Source: Christiangramia sp. | GTDB taxonomy: Bacteria > Bacteroidota > Bacteroidia > Flavobacteriales > Flavobacteriaceae | Assembly (NCBI GenBank): GCA_024635735.1 | Contig: JAGXII010000011.1 | Location: 1-33,201 of the forward strand | Direction of reading: 5' to 3' | DNA length: 33,201 nt | Shown: positions 24,714-33,201 of the stretch, one piece after another | Layout of the letters: every line of letters starts with the position of its first letter | Position numbering within the stretch: position 1 is the stretch's first letter | Notes under the pieces: generated by a model | What the model was told of the DNA's origin: nothing | Databases searched by the model: none | The model's input: the letters and a program-made list of their open reading frames with translations, nothing else | Made by a program: the position numbers and the translations under genes

Positions 24714-27700
24714 TTATTTACTTGTTAGTTTTTCAAATCCCTGCCAGTCTTCAGCTGGTGGATTGATTTGATAATTTTTAGCTCTTTCTGCAAAAATGGA
24801 AAAAACCTTATCCTCCGGATTTTTCTGAATACATTCGTTAAAAATCTCCAGTGCTCCGGTAAAGTCATGGTCGTAATAGGCTTTCATTCCCAGTTCCAGA
24901 TCATTTCTGGTAGCTTCTTTTTTTACTTTATTTTCGTGCGTTTCGGCATCCAGAACCTCATAAAGTCTTACGGCCTTTCCTTTGCCCTTAACCGCCACAC
25001 GGTCTACCAATCTTAGTGAAAAAGCATTCTTAAGGTCAAGACCATTGTATGTGTCTTCTCCAATTAAGAATTGTGCACTATATTGTTTTGTAAGCTGTTC
25101 AATTCTGGAAGCCAGGTTCACCGTATCTCCAAGGACAGAACATTGCATTCTATCTGCACCACCCATGGTTCCCAGTACCAGAGGGCCAGTATTCATTCCT
25201 ATTCCCATTTTTAAATTTAAACCCGAATCCTGATTAAATTTTAACAAGGCCTGATTCATTTTTATACCTGCCATGACGGCTTGTTGCGGAGGAACAGCAA
25301 ATAGGGCCATTACTTCATCTCCGGCATACGAATCTATAAAGCCTCCGGATTGCGCTATGGAAACTCCAATTTCTGAAAAATATTTATTTAGTAACTCAAT
25401 GACTTCCTGAGGAGAAAGTTGTTCCACCAGCGGAGTAAAATCACGGAGATCTGAAAAGAGAACACTCATCTCCATAGAAACAGATTCACCCAGTTTTACT
25501 TTCGCAATATCATCATGTCCCAGATTTTTCAAAAACTGAATAGGAACAAATCTTTGTTGTGCCTTGAGCAGCTTTTCCTGTGCCTGATAGATCTTCGCGT
25601 TTTCAATGGATATACTGGCCTGTCCCGTAAGAAGTTTAATAACCTTAACTCTATCTTCTGTAAAAACACTGCGCGTAAGATTATTTTCCAGATATACTGC
25701 CAGTTTTTGCTGACCTCTGGCGGGTAGTGGCACGCAGAGTACTGATAAGGGCTTCTTTGAATTTATATATGGATCTGATGTGAATGGATTAACTACTGAA
25801 GCATTATCCAGCACAATGGTCTCGTTAGCTCTAAATGAGGTGTTGATTAAAGTAAGCGGAATATCCTGATTTTCGAAGAATGAAGACTTTTCATTTATTT
25901 TCGATTCCCTGGTTTGATTTAAATCAATTTTCGCCAGTATTGAAGTCTTACCATTATTCTGCTCAAGTAAAAGTCCTTTTTGAGCTCCCGAATTCTCAAT
26001 TAATAGTTGAAGTGTGGCATCCAGTAATTTGTTTAAAACCAGTTCTCCTGAAATTATCTGGGAAGCTTTAAGTACTGAATTCATATCAATTTGATCCAGG
26101 CTCAAACTATTCGTATGTAAAGTAGAAGTCTGAAGATTATTTTTCGCAGCTGAAGAAGATTCAGTTTTTAAAATTTCAGGGTATTCCTCTAACATCCGGG
26201 ATACTTTTCGTTGAGCTCCCCAGCGGTAGTATAAATAATATGCCGATTGCAGGTAGCCTTCCGCGGCTTTTGGAATACCAAGTTTCAATAACAACAAGGC
26301 CGTTCTTTCATTCGCCATTGCCGCATCCCTCGTAAAATGATGCTTTTTGGCCATTGAGATAGCGGCTTCGTAATATTTTAAGGATGTGTTCAGGTCACCC
26401 GAAATACCTGCAAGTTCAGCTTCCATGAACAGTCTCAAATGTTCAAAGTTGGCCTCGCATTGTTTAGCCCAGAAAGTAATGCTGGATAAACTTTCATTCA
26501 TTTTATCCATTAAATATTCCTGTTCGCTTTCAGAAGACCTTTGGTAAATTGAAGCTCGTACCAGGAAAGAAACTATATGAAACCGCACTAATTGCGGTAA
26601 AGCCATAACCGAAGCCATCATTTTATCCTGTTCCTTAACATATATATACGCACCTTCAGGATCGTTATAAATCAAATGAATTTCAGATTTGTAGATGTTG
26701 TAATTGGAAATACCGGTCATAAATTTCCTTTCATACATACCTTTCACGCAGGAAGCTTCATCAAAATTTTCGTCAGCCATACTAAACCGGTCTTTAGTAA
26801 GTCCCTGGAAGTTTAGTTGCATTTGGAGAAAAAGTGTACCTGAGTCATAGGAATCCTGGTAGTCACATTCCTTAACAATCCGTAAAAATTTGCGTTGTTC
26901 TTTAGATGCTGTTTCAAGGTCTAATTTTGGGTCCCATATAATACAATCCTGAGCACTGTAAGCTAAATAAAGGAGGTCTCCTGACTGGTATCCGGCATCA
27001 ATTCCTTTCCGAAACCATGGAGTCATAGAAGACCAGTGATTACTCCAGTGATGAACAAACATGGTATACACGTAAATTATTCTGGATTTCAGGGAGATGT
27101 CATCAAATTTCTCAATCAGGTCAACGCCTAATTTTCCATACTCATAGCCTTTTGCGGGATCATTAAAATAACCACATAAGATCATTCCGTATCCGGCATA
27201 GGCAAACGCCGACTCAGGACTATTGCCAAATTCCAGTGCGATATTTACCGATTTAAGTACCAGATATGGGAACATTACCCCACTGCCTGATAGAAATGCA
27301 GCAGGAAAAATCTCCATGATCAGTTGGCTTGCAATTTTTGCTGTTTCATCGGTTAATTCAGGTAAATCAATTAGTGAAGATATTTCCCTGCCACCGAGCT
27401 GTTCCTTAATTCTATTAACCTCCTCTTCAACATTGGCTTCCGTAGGATTATTCAAAAATTTAAAACCAAGGATTGAAAGTCCATCATAAGCTGCCACTAT
27501 AGATTCCTTCATCCTCCCAATGGTCGCATATTGTCTTGTTCTTGCTGAAAGAACTGTACCTTTTTGTAGATCTGTTCGTGCATTTTTCAGCATCATATTT
27601 GTCCACTTGTCGGCATTTTCCCAATCACCGGTTAAGTAAAAGCAGTGTTGAATTTCTTCGCTTAATTTCCAGCAGAGCTCAAAATTTTCTGTCCATCCTT

Positions 27701-30101
27701 TTTCATGAAGTAATTCATATCCAATCTTTAAATATTCCAGTGAAGCTTTATATGCTGATGAAATTTTGGCTTTGATCCCTGCTTTAAGATTTAATCTGGC
27801 AACTCTTATTTTTTCTTCTGAATCGGTGATAAGACTTCTTCCTTCATTAAGGTGTCCCACAATTTCCATGAGCCCTTCCTGAATCTCCTTTTTGCTCTGG
27901 TGTTCTAAAATTAAACGGCCGATAGAGAGATGCAATGCCTTTCTTTTTTCCTGAGGAATCATACTATAAGCAGCCTGTTGAACTCTGTCATGCTGAAATT
28001 TATAGGAAGGGTTCAGAGAATCCAGATTGGTACTTTTGCTTAGCGGAGAAGAGGAGGAGCCAAAAGAATCGATACCAATAAATTTATAAGCTTCATCCAG
28101 TGGTATGATAAGATTTATTTTTAAAGCTTCATATAATTCTGAAGCAGTAGTCTCCATAGACTGCTCCCTTATAATTGATAAGGTTTTTAAATCAAAATTA
28201 GCTCCGATGCAGGCAGCCAGTTCAAGCACATGCTGGGTGTCTGCCGGGAGCATTTTGAAACTTGAAACCAGGAAATTAATGACATTATCGCTATGTCCTA
28301 CGCTTCTAATTTTATGGATATCCCAGTCCCAGTATCCTTCGTTTGAATTGAAGGCAATAACTTCCCTTTCGTTTAAATTTTTTAGTAATTCAATTGTAAA
28401 AAAGGGATTTCCCGCAGTTTTTTCAAACAACACTTTACTCAGTTCACTGGCTCTTCCATTCTTACAAAGAAGAGTGTCTTTAATGATCTGGGTTACGGCA
28501 TTTTTTCTAAGCGGTTTCAGGGAAATAGTTTCAACGTATCTGTTAGTTTCAATTTCTCCTAATGTAAGAAGTAGTGGGTGTGTAGTGTCTATATCATTAT
28601 CTCTGTAGGCTCCCAGAAGGAAAAGATGACTCAACTCCTGTGAAGTTACCAGTTTATTGATAAGATTTAAGGTAGGTACATCACTCCACTGCAGGTCATC
28701 CAGAAAAATCACAATTGGGTGTTCCGCCTTGGCAAAGACCTTTACAAAACTTGTAAAAACCATTAAAAAGCGATTTTGAGCCTCTGTTGGCGGAAGATCG
28801 GGAAGGACAGGCTGTTTACCAATAATTAGCTCCAGTTCCGGCACAAGATCTACCATTAACTGGCCATTATTACCCATAGCATCAAGCAGACTCTCCTGCC
28901 AATTAAGTAATCTGCTGGTTGGCTCTCCAATAATTTGTTTTATTAAATCTCTAAAAGCATTCGCCAGTGCCATATAAGCGGCATTCTGCCTGAATTGCTC
29001 AAATTTTCCCTGGATGAGATATCCTTTTTCCTGAGCAATGGACCTTCCGAGTTCCTGTACCAGCACCGATTTACCAACTCCTGAATAACCGGAAACCAGA
29101 CAGAATTCTACCGATCCCAAAATGACTTTTTCAAAATAAGTATGAAGTTTTTCCAACTCCTTTTCCCTGCCGTATAACTTTTGCGGTATCTGGAACTGTG
29201 GCGAAACGTCGAATTTGCCCAATTTAAAATGAAAATCAAACAGGCCATTTGAAATTTCGGTCTCGCATTTTTCAAGATCTGCAATAATTCCAAAACTACT
29301 CTGATAGCGAACTTCGGCGTTCTTTGCCATAAGTTTCAGCACTATATCTGAAAGAATTTTGGGGATTTTTGGATTTACATTATTGGCGGGTTTAGGTTGT
29401 TTACTAATATGGCAATGAACCCATTCCAGTGCATCCTTTCCATAAAAGGGGAGCTGGCCGGTGAGCATTTCATAAAATACGATGCCTAATGAATAAAAAT
29501 CTGTTCGGTAATCTATATCCCGGTTTATTCTTCCCGTTTGCTCGGGAGACATATAAGCCAGAGAGCCTTCAATTCTATTAGAAAGTATATTATTCTGATA
29601 CTCCCTGGATAATTCAGAAGATGTGCTGAAGTCAATAATTCGAAGTTCCTTGGTTTCAGGATCAATTAAAATATTGCCGGGAACGATGTCTTTATGGATT
29701 ACTTTAGAGGCATGGAGCCTTCCAATTATTCTAACCAGTGGAATAGCTATAGATAAGAACAGTCTAACGGGAATAGTATTGTTTGGGAAAGCTCTGGAAT
29801 AGTCATAAAGGGATTTGCCAAAACGCTCCATAACCATGGCTAGATTGCCATCTTCAAGAGTTTCTAAGGCATACATTTCCAGAGCACCTTCAAACCTGAG
29901 TTTTGATGCAATCCTGTATTCCCTTTTGAGACTGGCCAGATCTTCCCTTGAAGGGTATTTATCCAGGAGGGTTTTAATAATCACCTTCTGACTATCTTCT
30001 TTTCTTTTAGCCTTATATATCAGGTGGGGCGGAGACTCGAAAAGTTTTTCCTCTAGGACATATCCAGGAATTAATTTTGGTGCCCTAATATCGTTCTCCA
30101 T
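24714..30101 (-). CDS. Giant Ser/Thr kinase-like - AAA ATPase - GAF - class III cyclase protein
   Basis: A 1795-residue signalling protein. Domain order: kinase (about 10-280), AAA_16-type ATPase (about 308-620; Walker A 338-345 with Lys344, Walker B Asp468-Asp469), a long helical TPR-like region (about 720-1320), GAF (about 1360-1510), class III nucleotidyl cyclase (about 1545-1720) and a short TPR-like tail. Kinase residues Lys43, Glu61, Asp138, Asn143 and Asp157 are present, but the Gly-rich loop lacks glycines and DFG is Asp-Phe-Ser. In the cyclase, metal ligands Asp1551 and Asp1595 keep the standard 44-residue spacing, and Asn1662 and Arg1666 are present. The usual purine-selecting Lys and Asp are both Ser (1591, 1655). 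Similar layouts are known from cyanobacteria and myxobacteria. It starts 9 bases after the MBL-like gene. Confidence 0.92.
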   Translation of the reverse strand: MENDIRAPKLIPGYVLEEKLFESPPHLIYKAKRKEDSQKVIIKTLLDKYPSREDLASLKREYRIASKLRFEGALEMYALETLEDGNLAMVMERFGKSLYDYSRAFPNNTIPVRLFLSIAIPLVRIIGRLHASKVIHKDIVPGNILIDPETKELRIIDFSTSSELSREYQNNILSNRIEGSLAYMSPEQTGRINRDIDYRTDFYSLGIVFYEMLTGQLPFYGKDALEWVHCHISKQPKPANNVNPKIPKILSDIVLKLMAKNAEVRYQSSFGIIADLEKCETEISNGLFDFHFKLGKFDVSPQFQIPQKLYGREKELEKLHTYFEKVILGSVEFCLVSGYSGVGKSVLVQELGRSIAQEKGYLIQGKFEQFRQNAAYMALANAFRDLIKQIIGEPTSRLLNWQESLLDAMGNNGQLMVDLVPELELIIGKQPVLPDLPPTEAQNRFLMVFTSFVKVFAKAEHPIVIFLDDLQWSDVPTLNLINKLVTSQELSHLFLLGAYRDNDIDTTHPLLLTLGEIETNRYVETISLKPLRKNAVTQIIKDTLLCKNGRASELSKVLFEKTAGNPFFTIELLKNLNEREVIAFNSNEGYWDWDIHKIRSVGHSDNVINFLVSSFKMLPADTQHVLELAACIGANFDLKTLSIIREQSMETTASELYEALKINLIIPLDEAYKFIGIDSFGSSSSPLSKSTNLDSLNPSYKFQHDRVQQAAYSMIPQEKRKALHLSIGRLILEHQSKKEIQEGLMEIVGHLNEGRSLITDSEEKIRVARLNLKAGIKAKISSAYKASLEYLKIGYELLHEKGWTENFELCWKLSEEIQHCFYLTGDWENADKWTNMMLKNARTDLQKGTVLSARTRQYATIGRMKESIVAAYDGLSILGFKFLNNPTEANVEEEVNRIKEQLGGREISSLIDLPELTDETAKIASQLIMEIFPAAFLSGSGVMFPYLVLKSVNIALEFGNSPESAFAYAGYGMILCGYFNDPAKGYEYGKLGVDLIEKFDDISLKSRIIYVYTMFVHHWSNHWSSMTPWFRKGIDAGYQSGDLLYLAYSAQDCIIWDPKLDLETASKEQRKFLRIVKECDYQDSYDSGTLFLQMQLNFQGLTKDRFSMADENFDEASCVKGMYERKFMTGISNYNIYKSEIHLIYNDPEGAYIYVKEQDKMMASVMALPQLVRFHIVSFLVRASIYQRSSESEQEYLMDKMNESLSSITFWAKQCEANFEHLRLFMEAELAGISGDLNTSLKYYEAAISMAKKHHFTRDAAMANERTALLLLKLGIPKAAEGYLQSAYYLYYRWGAQRKVSRMLEEYPEILKTESSSAAKNNLQTSTLHTNSLSLDQIDMNSVLKASQIISGELVLNKLLDATLQLLIENSGAQKGLLLEQNNGKTSILAKIDLNQTRESKINEKSSFFENQDIPLTLINTSFRANETIVLDNASVVNPFTSDPYINSKKPLSVLCVPLPARGQQKLAVYLENNLTRSVFTEDRVKVIKLLTGQASISIENAKIYQAQEKLLKAQQRFVPIQFLKNLGHDDIAKVKLGESVSMEMSVLFSDLRDFTPLVEQLSPQEVIELLNKYFSEIGVSIAQSGGFIDSYAGDEVMALFAVPPQQAVMAGIKMNQALLKFNQDSGLNLKMGIGMNTGPLVLGTMGGADRMQCSVLGDTVNLASRIEQLTKQYSAQFLIGEDTYNGLDLKNAFSLRLVDRVAVKGKGKAVRLYEVLDAETHENKVKKEATRNDLELGMKAYYDHDFTGALEIFNECIQKNPEDKVFSIFAERAKNYQINPPAEDWQGFEKLTSK

Positions 30102-30110
30102 AAAATTGGG

Positions 30111-30827
30111 TCAAACGTTAAACATTTTTTTGATGGTGGCATGGTATTGCTGCTGGGCATTATTAATAAGAGGATAACCATGACCACAAAGCGCATGCTC
30201 AAACTGGATTTGTTTTAATTCGTTAAAATCACTTGCTTTTGGCTCACTTTCATGTAACCAGGCTAATCCTAAATTAGCCTGAACAAAAAATCCCATTTTC
30301 TTCATAGTTTCAACAGTATCATCCTGGAAAAACTGATCTGGTTCTGTCCAGTTTTGTAATGAATCACAGGCGATCATAATCCCGCCTTCACGATCCAGTC
30401 TTATAATACCTTCTGGTCTTTTGGTAGTTTTAAACTGAAAAAAAGTCGCATCTCCAAATGGCATTGGTCCACCTTCCACTAGTTCCCGGTCGGTTTTGAT
30501 ACCTTCCGGCATTTTCATTCCCGGGATGGCCCAGTAAGTAGCATTATAACGGTCCAGATAAAAAGGATCATCCACTCCATGCATATCTCCTAACCTTACC
30601 ACGTTAGTAACTTTACCCAGACTATCTAGTACAGCCAGGCCTTCATCGTTCAATCTTACCGAATTAATAATACTTAATTCATCATTTTCTCTCACTATGG
30701 TCATGTTCCTGCTGAATTGCCACATAGAACCGAAAAATTCATTTTTCATGGTTCCCGAAACAAAAAATACATCCTTGAATACTTCCTTAATTTCTCCATG
30801 GGGCATGGCTTCATGAAATTTTTTCAT
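30111..30827 (-). CDS. Metallo-beta-lactamase-fold-like protein with degenerate metal site
   Basis: A 238-residue soluble protein. Its organisation recalls the metallo-beta-lactamase superfamily: an early strand pair ('DVFFVSGTM', 'NMTIVRENDELSIINSVRL'), a loop 'LGDMHGVDDPFY' where the HxHxDH motif would be, 'MIACDSLQNW' where the bridging Asp region would be, and a late 'HALCGHGYPLI' like the 'SGHG' strand. The canonical His-x-His-x-Asp-His cluster is absent; only one His and two Asp remain in that loop. It may be an inactive or altered-metal member, or a different fold. It lies 29 bases behind the GGCT-like gene and 9 bases ahead of the giant kinase gene. Confidence 0.6.
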   Translation of the reverse strand: MKKFHEAMPHGEIKEVFKDVFFVSGTMKNEFFGSMWQFSRNMTIVRENDELSIINSVRLNDEGLAVLDSLGKVTNVVRLGDMHGVDDPFYLDRYNATYWAIPGMKMPEGIKTDRELVEGGPMPFGDATFFQFKTTKRPEGIIRLDREGGIMIACDSLQNWTEPDQFFQDDTVETMKKMGFFVQANLGLAWLHESEPKASDFNELKQIQFEHALCGHGYPLINNAQQQYHATIKKMFNV

Positions 30828-30856
30828 AATTATAGTTTTATTTGGTTTTTGGTTTT

Positions 30857-31669
30857 TTACTCATGCATTGAAGAGGTTTCCTGGTTGAATTGGTAGTGGC
30901 CTATATAATTAAACTCTTTTTGATATTCATGCATATAGGCATTAAGATATTCTTTTGCAGCATCCGAAATATTTCCATTTAAATAGTCCTCTATGGTTTC
31001 ATTTCCGGTACTGGTATTATGCCTTTTAATATGGAATAGTGTCATATCCTTTCCACCAAAAACGCCAAATAAACAATGCAGCTTTTTCCTTGAATTTTGC
31101 ATATCGAAAACAGCGCCGCAAAGTGCAGTCAGATATTTATTTCCTGCTAGAGATTTTTGGGTAAATATTTCAGATTCTTGGAATGGAGTTTTAAATGCTG
31201 GATAATCTACCTTTTCCATTAAAGGATGAGATTGTAATGCTTTTATATATGAATTGCTAAGGCCGGCATTTTTAGCTCCTTTAATAATAATACTCATATA
31301 TCTATCTGTAGGCAGGCAGGCATTATTAATATATCCCGGTAATCCAACATAGGTTATAGCAGATTTTATCCCGCTTTTTGTTTCTACCTGGACTTCAGTT
31401 CTGTCATAACCTACTCCATAAGCCTCCATCAGGTCCAGGAATTTTAAATGATCATCTACACAATCGTGGACGACTCCTTCTACCCAATCTACTTCCGGGA
31501 TCCCCAGTTCAATATTTCCAACCCCACCCTCATGCTTAAACCAGTGTTCAACATTAAATTTTAATTTCCAGCCCTTAAGAATTGCAATTTCTGAATTCAA
31601 AGGCCTTACTCCCTTGGCTTTAAGGGAGATTAAATTAATATTAGAGCCATATCCAAAATACTTAAACAT
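30857..31669 (-). CDS. Gamma-glutamylcyclotransferase-like (AIG2 fold) protein, first gene of the cluster
   Basis: A 270-residue protein. The first 130 residues have gamma-glutamylcyclotransferase features: 'YFGYGSN' at 4-10 (substrate-binding loop), 'VEGVVHDC' at 63-70, and 'LDLMEAYGVGYDR' with the likely catalytic Glu82. Family members release 5-oxoproline from gamma-glutamyl amines or glutathione. About 140 further residues follow that I do not recognise. Because the same cluster makes glutathione (GshB and the ligase), a role in glutathione or gamma-glutamyl turnover is plausible, but substrates of this family vary widely. It begins the minus-strand run and faces the divergent phosphoesterase gene across 409 bases. 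Confidence 0.8.
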   Translation of the reverse strand: MFKYFGYGSNINLISLKAKGVRPLNSEIAILKGWKLKFNVEHWFKHEGGVGNIELGIPEVDWVEGVVHDCVDDHLKFLDLMEAYGVGYDRTEVQVETKSGIKSAITYVGLPGYINNACLPTDRYMSIIIKGAKNAGLSNSYIKALQSHPLMEKVDYPAFKTPFQESEIFTQKSLAGNKYLTALCGAVFDMQNSRKKLHCLFGVFGGKDMTLFHIKRHNTSTGNETIEDYLNGNISDAAKEYLNAYMHEYQKEFNYIGHYQFNQETSSMHE

Positions 31670-32078
31670 TTAGAGTGTGAATTGGTTAATACAGAACTTA
31701 ATAATTAGGGTAAATAAGCCTGATACTTGTTTAATATAAAAATTGTAGCCTATAGAAATTTTATATCCTAATTTCTAAATTTCTTCTTCTTTTGAATTGC
31801 ATTTTTTTTTCAAAATATTCAGCTACTGGCAAAAGGAATGGGACTGTGTTTCATCATAAAAACTGAAGTATATTGGCTAGGGGATGGCCTTTATAATTGT
31901 ATGCAAATCAGTAAAATACATTCAAATATAGGGCTTTATTATAAATCTTAGAGCGGGCTCTAAATAAATTATTTATGCTATATTTAATCGAATTTATTTC
32001 CCCACTCATTCGAAGTTATAATTCAAACTTCTTTTACCTACCCATTATTATCAACCTTTTTTAAAATTTTAATCGCTT
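31670..32078. promoter_or_regulatory. Divergent intergenic region between cluster and phosphoesterase gene
   Basis: 409 AT-rich bases that must hold the promoters for both directions. An inverted repeat (GAAGTT at 32012-32017, AACTTC at 32026-32031, 8-base loop) lies about 50 bases before the phosphoesterase start and is a candidate operator or 5'-leader hairpin. A T-run occurs at 31802-31810. I could not find a convincing TAnnTTTG promoter box on either strand, and there is no gene-like ORF. Confidence 0.45.
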
Positions 32079-33201
32079 ATGAGTACTTTTCTTATTAACA
32101 GGTTTTCGTCCAGCGATACCTATGGAGTATGGAAGTTTAATCCCGAAAACGACCAGATATTTACCAAAATTTCTATTAATAAAGAGGCCCGTCTGGATCC
32201 ATCACATAGGTTAGCTACAGTGGGTGGATATATACTGGAATGGGGCCCTTCAGAGGAAAGTGAGGGAAAAAAGTCTTTCCCTTATCGCTTATATGAATAT
32301 GATTCTTCTGGTAATAATCCCCTTGGCGGGACTTCAGTACAGGAAGATAAATGGGATGTAAGTAAGTTTTGGGGATATAGGGGTCATTATTCGAATAATC
32401 CTGAAGAGCAAAAGGAACTTAATCTAATCCCAATGGGCAATTTTGTATTGTTCTTCGTTGGTGGGGAAGGGCGGGGAACCTATGAACTTTTTAATTTTGA
32501 TCCCAATTTTGAGAATCCGAATTCTTCAGATCCCATCCCCGTTAATTATACTTCCCAGGGAGGATTTCCAACTATTCAGGCGGGACATGAATTAATCCCG
32601 ATTTCTAATTATGTCATAGACAGAATGCCTGATGGAGTTACTTTCAGAGTCTGGAGCTTTGATCCCCAGGATCCAACACCATTATCCATTCCGGAAGTAT
32701 GGAAAGGAAAATGGGAAGGGCTTACAAAAGATCATCAGGTGGTACCGGTAAACAATCAGCTACTTTGCTGGAATCCGAAAGATCTTTCCTACTCTCTTTG
32801 GGATTTCAAGCCAACTTCAGACCAGCCTCTGAATAATTTGGTACGTAAAGGAACGCTTCCAGAAGAGATGTCAAATAGCTCTTCCTTATTAAGTGTTCTA
32901 ACCAAAGCTGAAATAAATTCTTCCGTTTCCGAAGAAAAAGGAACGATGGATTATATGCGATCGAAAATTAAGCATATCGTTTATTATATGGTTGAAAGCA
33001 GATCTTTTGATAATGTATGTGGCTGGCTTTATGAAAAGAATGCTGAGAATATTCATTTTGTGGGTAAGGAGGGCTCCTTTAAGGGAGCTAGTGAAAATAA
33101 TTATAATTTAAATGGGGATAAAAAAGTTTATCAGAGCAAGTTTAATGATGGCAAACTAAGTGATAAGATTGTTTTGTCTGACCAGGCTCAGGATCCTTTT
33201 C
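32079..33201 (+). CDS. Phosphoesterase/phospholipase C-like protein with N-terminal repeats, cut by window end
   Basis: An open frame from ATG 32079 runs off the window (374 codons seen). Residues 1 to about 260 hold about five degenerate repeats of roughly 50-65 residues built on an aromatic-x-hydrophobic-aromatic-x-aromatic-Asp-Pro core: starts near Tyr15, Tyr69, Tyr135, Phe189 and Tyr238. A second element ('LIPMGNFVLFF', 'LIPISNYVIDR', 'VVPVNNQLLCW') alternates with it, which suggests a beta-propeller. From about 297 a PF04185-type domain (acid phosphatase AcpA/phospholipase C) begins: 'IKHIVYYMVE', then Ser307-Arg-Ser-Phe-Asp. The family normally has Glu-Asn-Arg-Ser-Phe-Asp, so the metal-binding Asn is Ser here. 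No signal peptide is visible. It is transcribed away from the glutathione/DNase II cluster. Confidence 0.85.
   Translation, partial: MSTFLINRFSSSDTYGVWKFNPENDQIFTKISINKEARLDPSHRLATVGGYILEWGPSEESEGKKSFPYRLYEYDSSGNNPLGGTSVQEDKWDVSKFWGYRGHYSNNPEEQKELNLIPMGNFVLFFVGGEGRGTYELFNFDPNFENPNSSDPIPVNYTSQGGFPTIQAGHELIPISNYVIDRMPDGVTFRVWSFDPQDPTPLSIPEVWKGKWEGLTKDHQVVPVNNQLLCWNPKDLSYSLWDFKPTSDQPLNNLVRKGTLPEEMSNSSSLLSVLTKAEINSSVSEEKGTMDYMRSKIKHIVYYMVESRSFDNVCGWLYEKNAENIHFVGKEGSFKGASENNYNLNGDKKVYQSKFNDGKLSDKIVLSDQAQDPF

Noticed and set aside
28105..28608. 167-codon + strand ORF inside the giant kinase-cyclase gene
   Set aside because: Antisense to the ATPase region; composition is Ser/Leu-rich shadow sequence with no motif.
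1..33201. CRISPR arrays, prophage or transposon ends
   Set aside because: No regularly spaced repeats, integrase, phage structural genes or transposases were found on either strand.

Overview
The window looks like a piece of a Flavobacteriaceae chromosome (Bacteroidota, probably a marine or soil relative of Zunongwangia, Gramella or Salegentibacter; the genus is inferred and not proven). The reasons are AT-rich DNA, no visible Shine-Dalgarno motifs, short Bacteroidota-type lipoprotein signals, a LytTR regulator relic, a flavobacterial TonB protein, and a polysaccharide-utilisation gene set carrying DUF4861.

Region 1 (1-16516, + strand) is the distal part of a pectin utilisation locus with tight gene spacing. 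The secreted enzymes are a GH28 (broken by an in-frame TAG), a DUF4861 lipoprotein, a GH105 unsaturated uronyl hydrolase, a GH43, a 939-residue GH28-PL9 fusion, an alpha/beta-esterase-CE8 fusion, a CE12 acetylesterase and a PL10 pectate lyase. They are followed by cytosolic uronate catabolism: a KdgF-like cupin, mannonate dehydratase, an SDR mannonate/fructuronate oxidoreductase, a UxaE-type tagaturonate epimerase and fructose-1,6-bisphosphatase. Together they would deacetylate, demethylate and cut pectin, linearise unsaturated uronates and take galacturonate-derived tagaturonate to KDG. UxaC, KdgK, KdgA, KduI/D, SusC/D and a regulator are not in the window.

Region 2 (16517-19084) is a low-density junction: an AT-rich gap, a LytTR response-regulator pseudogene (5'-truncated, with an internal TAG), a minus-strand TonB gene and a gap holding one doubtful small ORF.

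Region 3 (19085-33201) is the unusual part. Eight minus-strand genes are packed in one direction. In transcription order they are a gamma-glutamylcyclotransferase-like protein, a degenerate metallo-beta-lactamase-like protein, a 1795-residue kinase/AAA-ATPase/GAF/class III cyclase, an E. coli-type glutathione synthetase (GshB), a DNase II family protein, an EgtA/plant-type glutamate-cysteine ligase, a HAD phosphatase-like protein and an unrecognised 435-residue protein. gshB, the DNase II gene and the ligase gene are joined by two TAATG stop/start overlaps, so a eukaryote-like nuclease is translationally embedded in a glutathione pathway. A repeat-containing (possibly beta-propeller) phosphoesterase/phospholipase C-like gene diverges from the cluster and runs off the window. 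None of the visible products of this region has an obvious signal peptide. I propose it as the candidate undescribed system: a signal-controlled thiol/nuclease/phosphoesterase module of unknown purpose.
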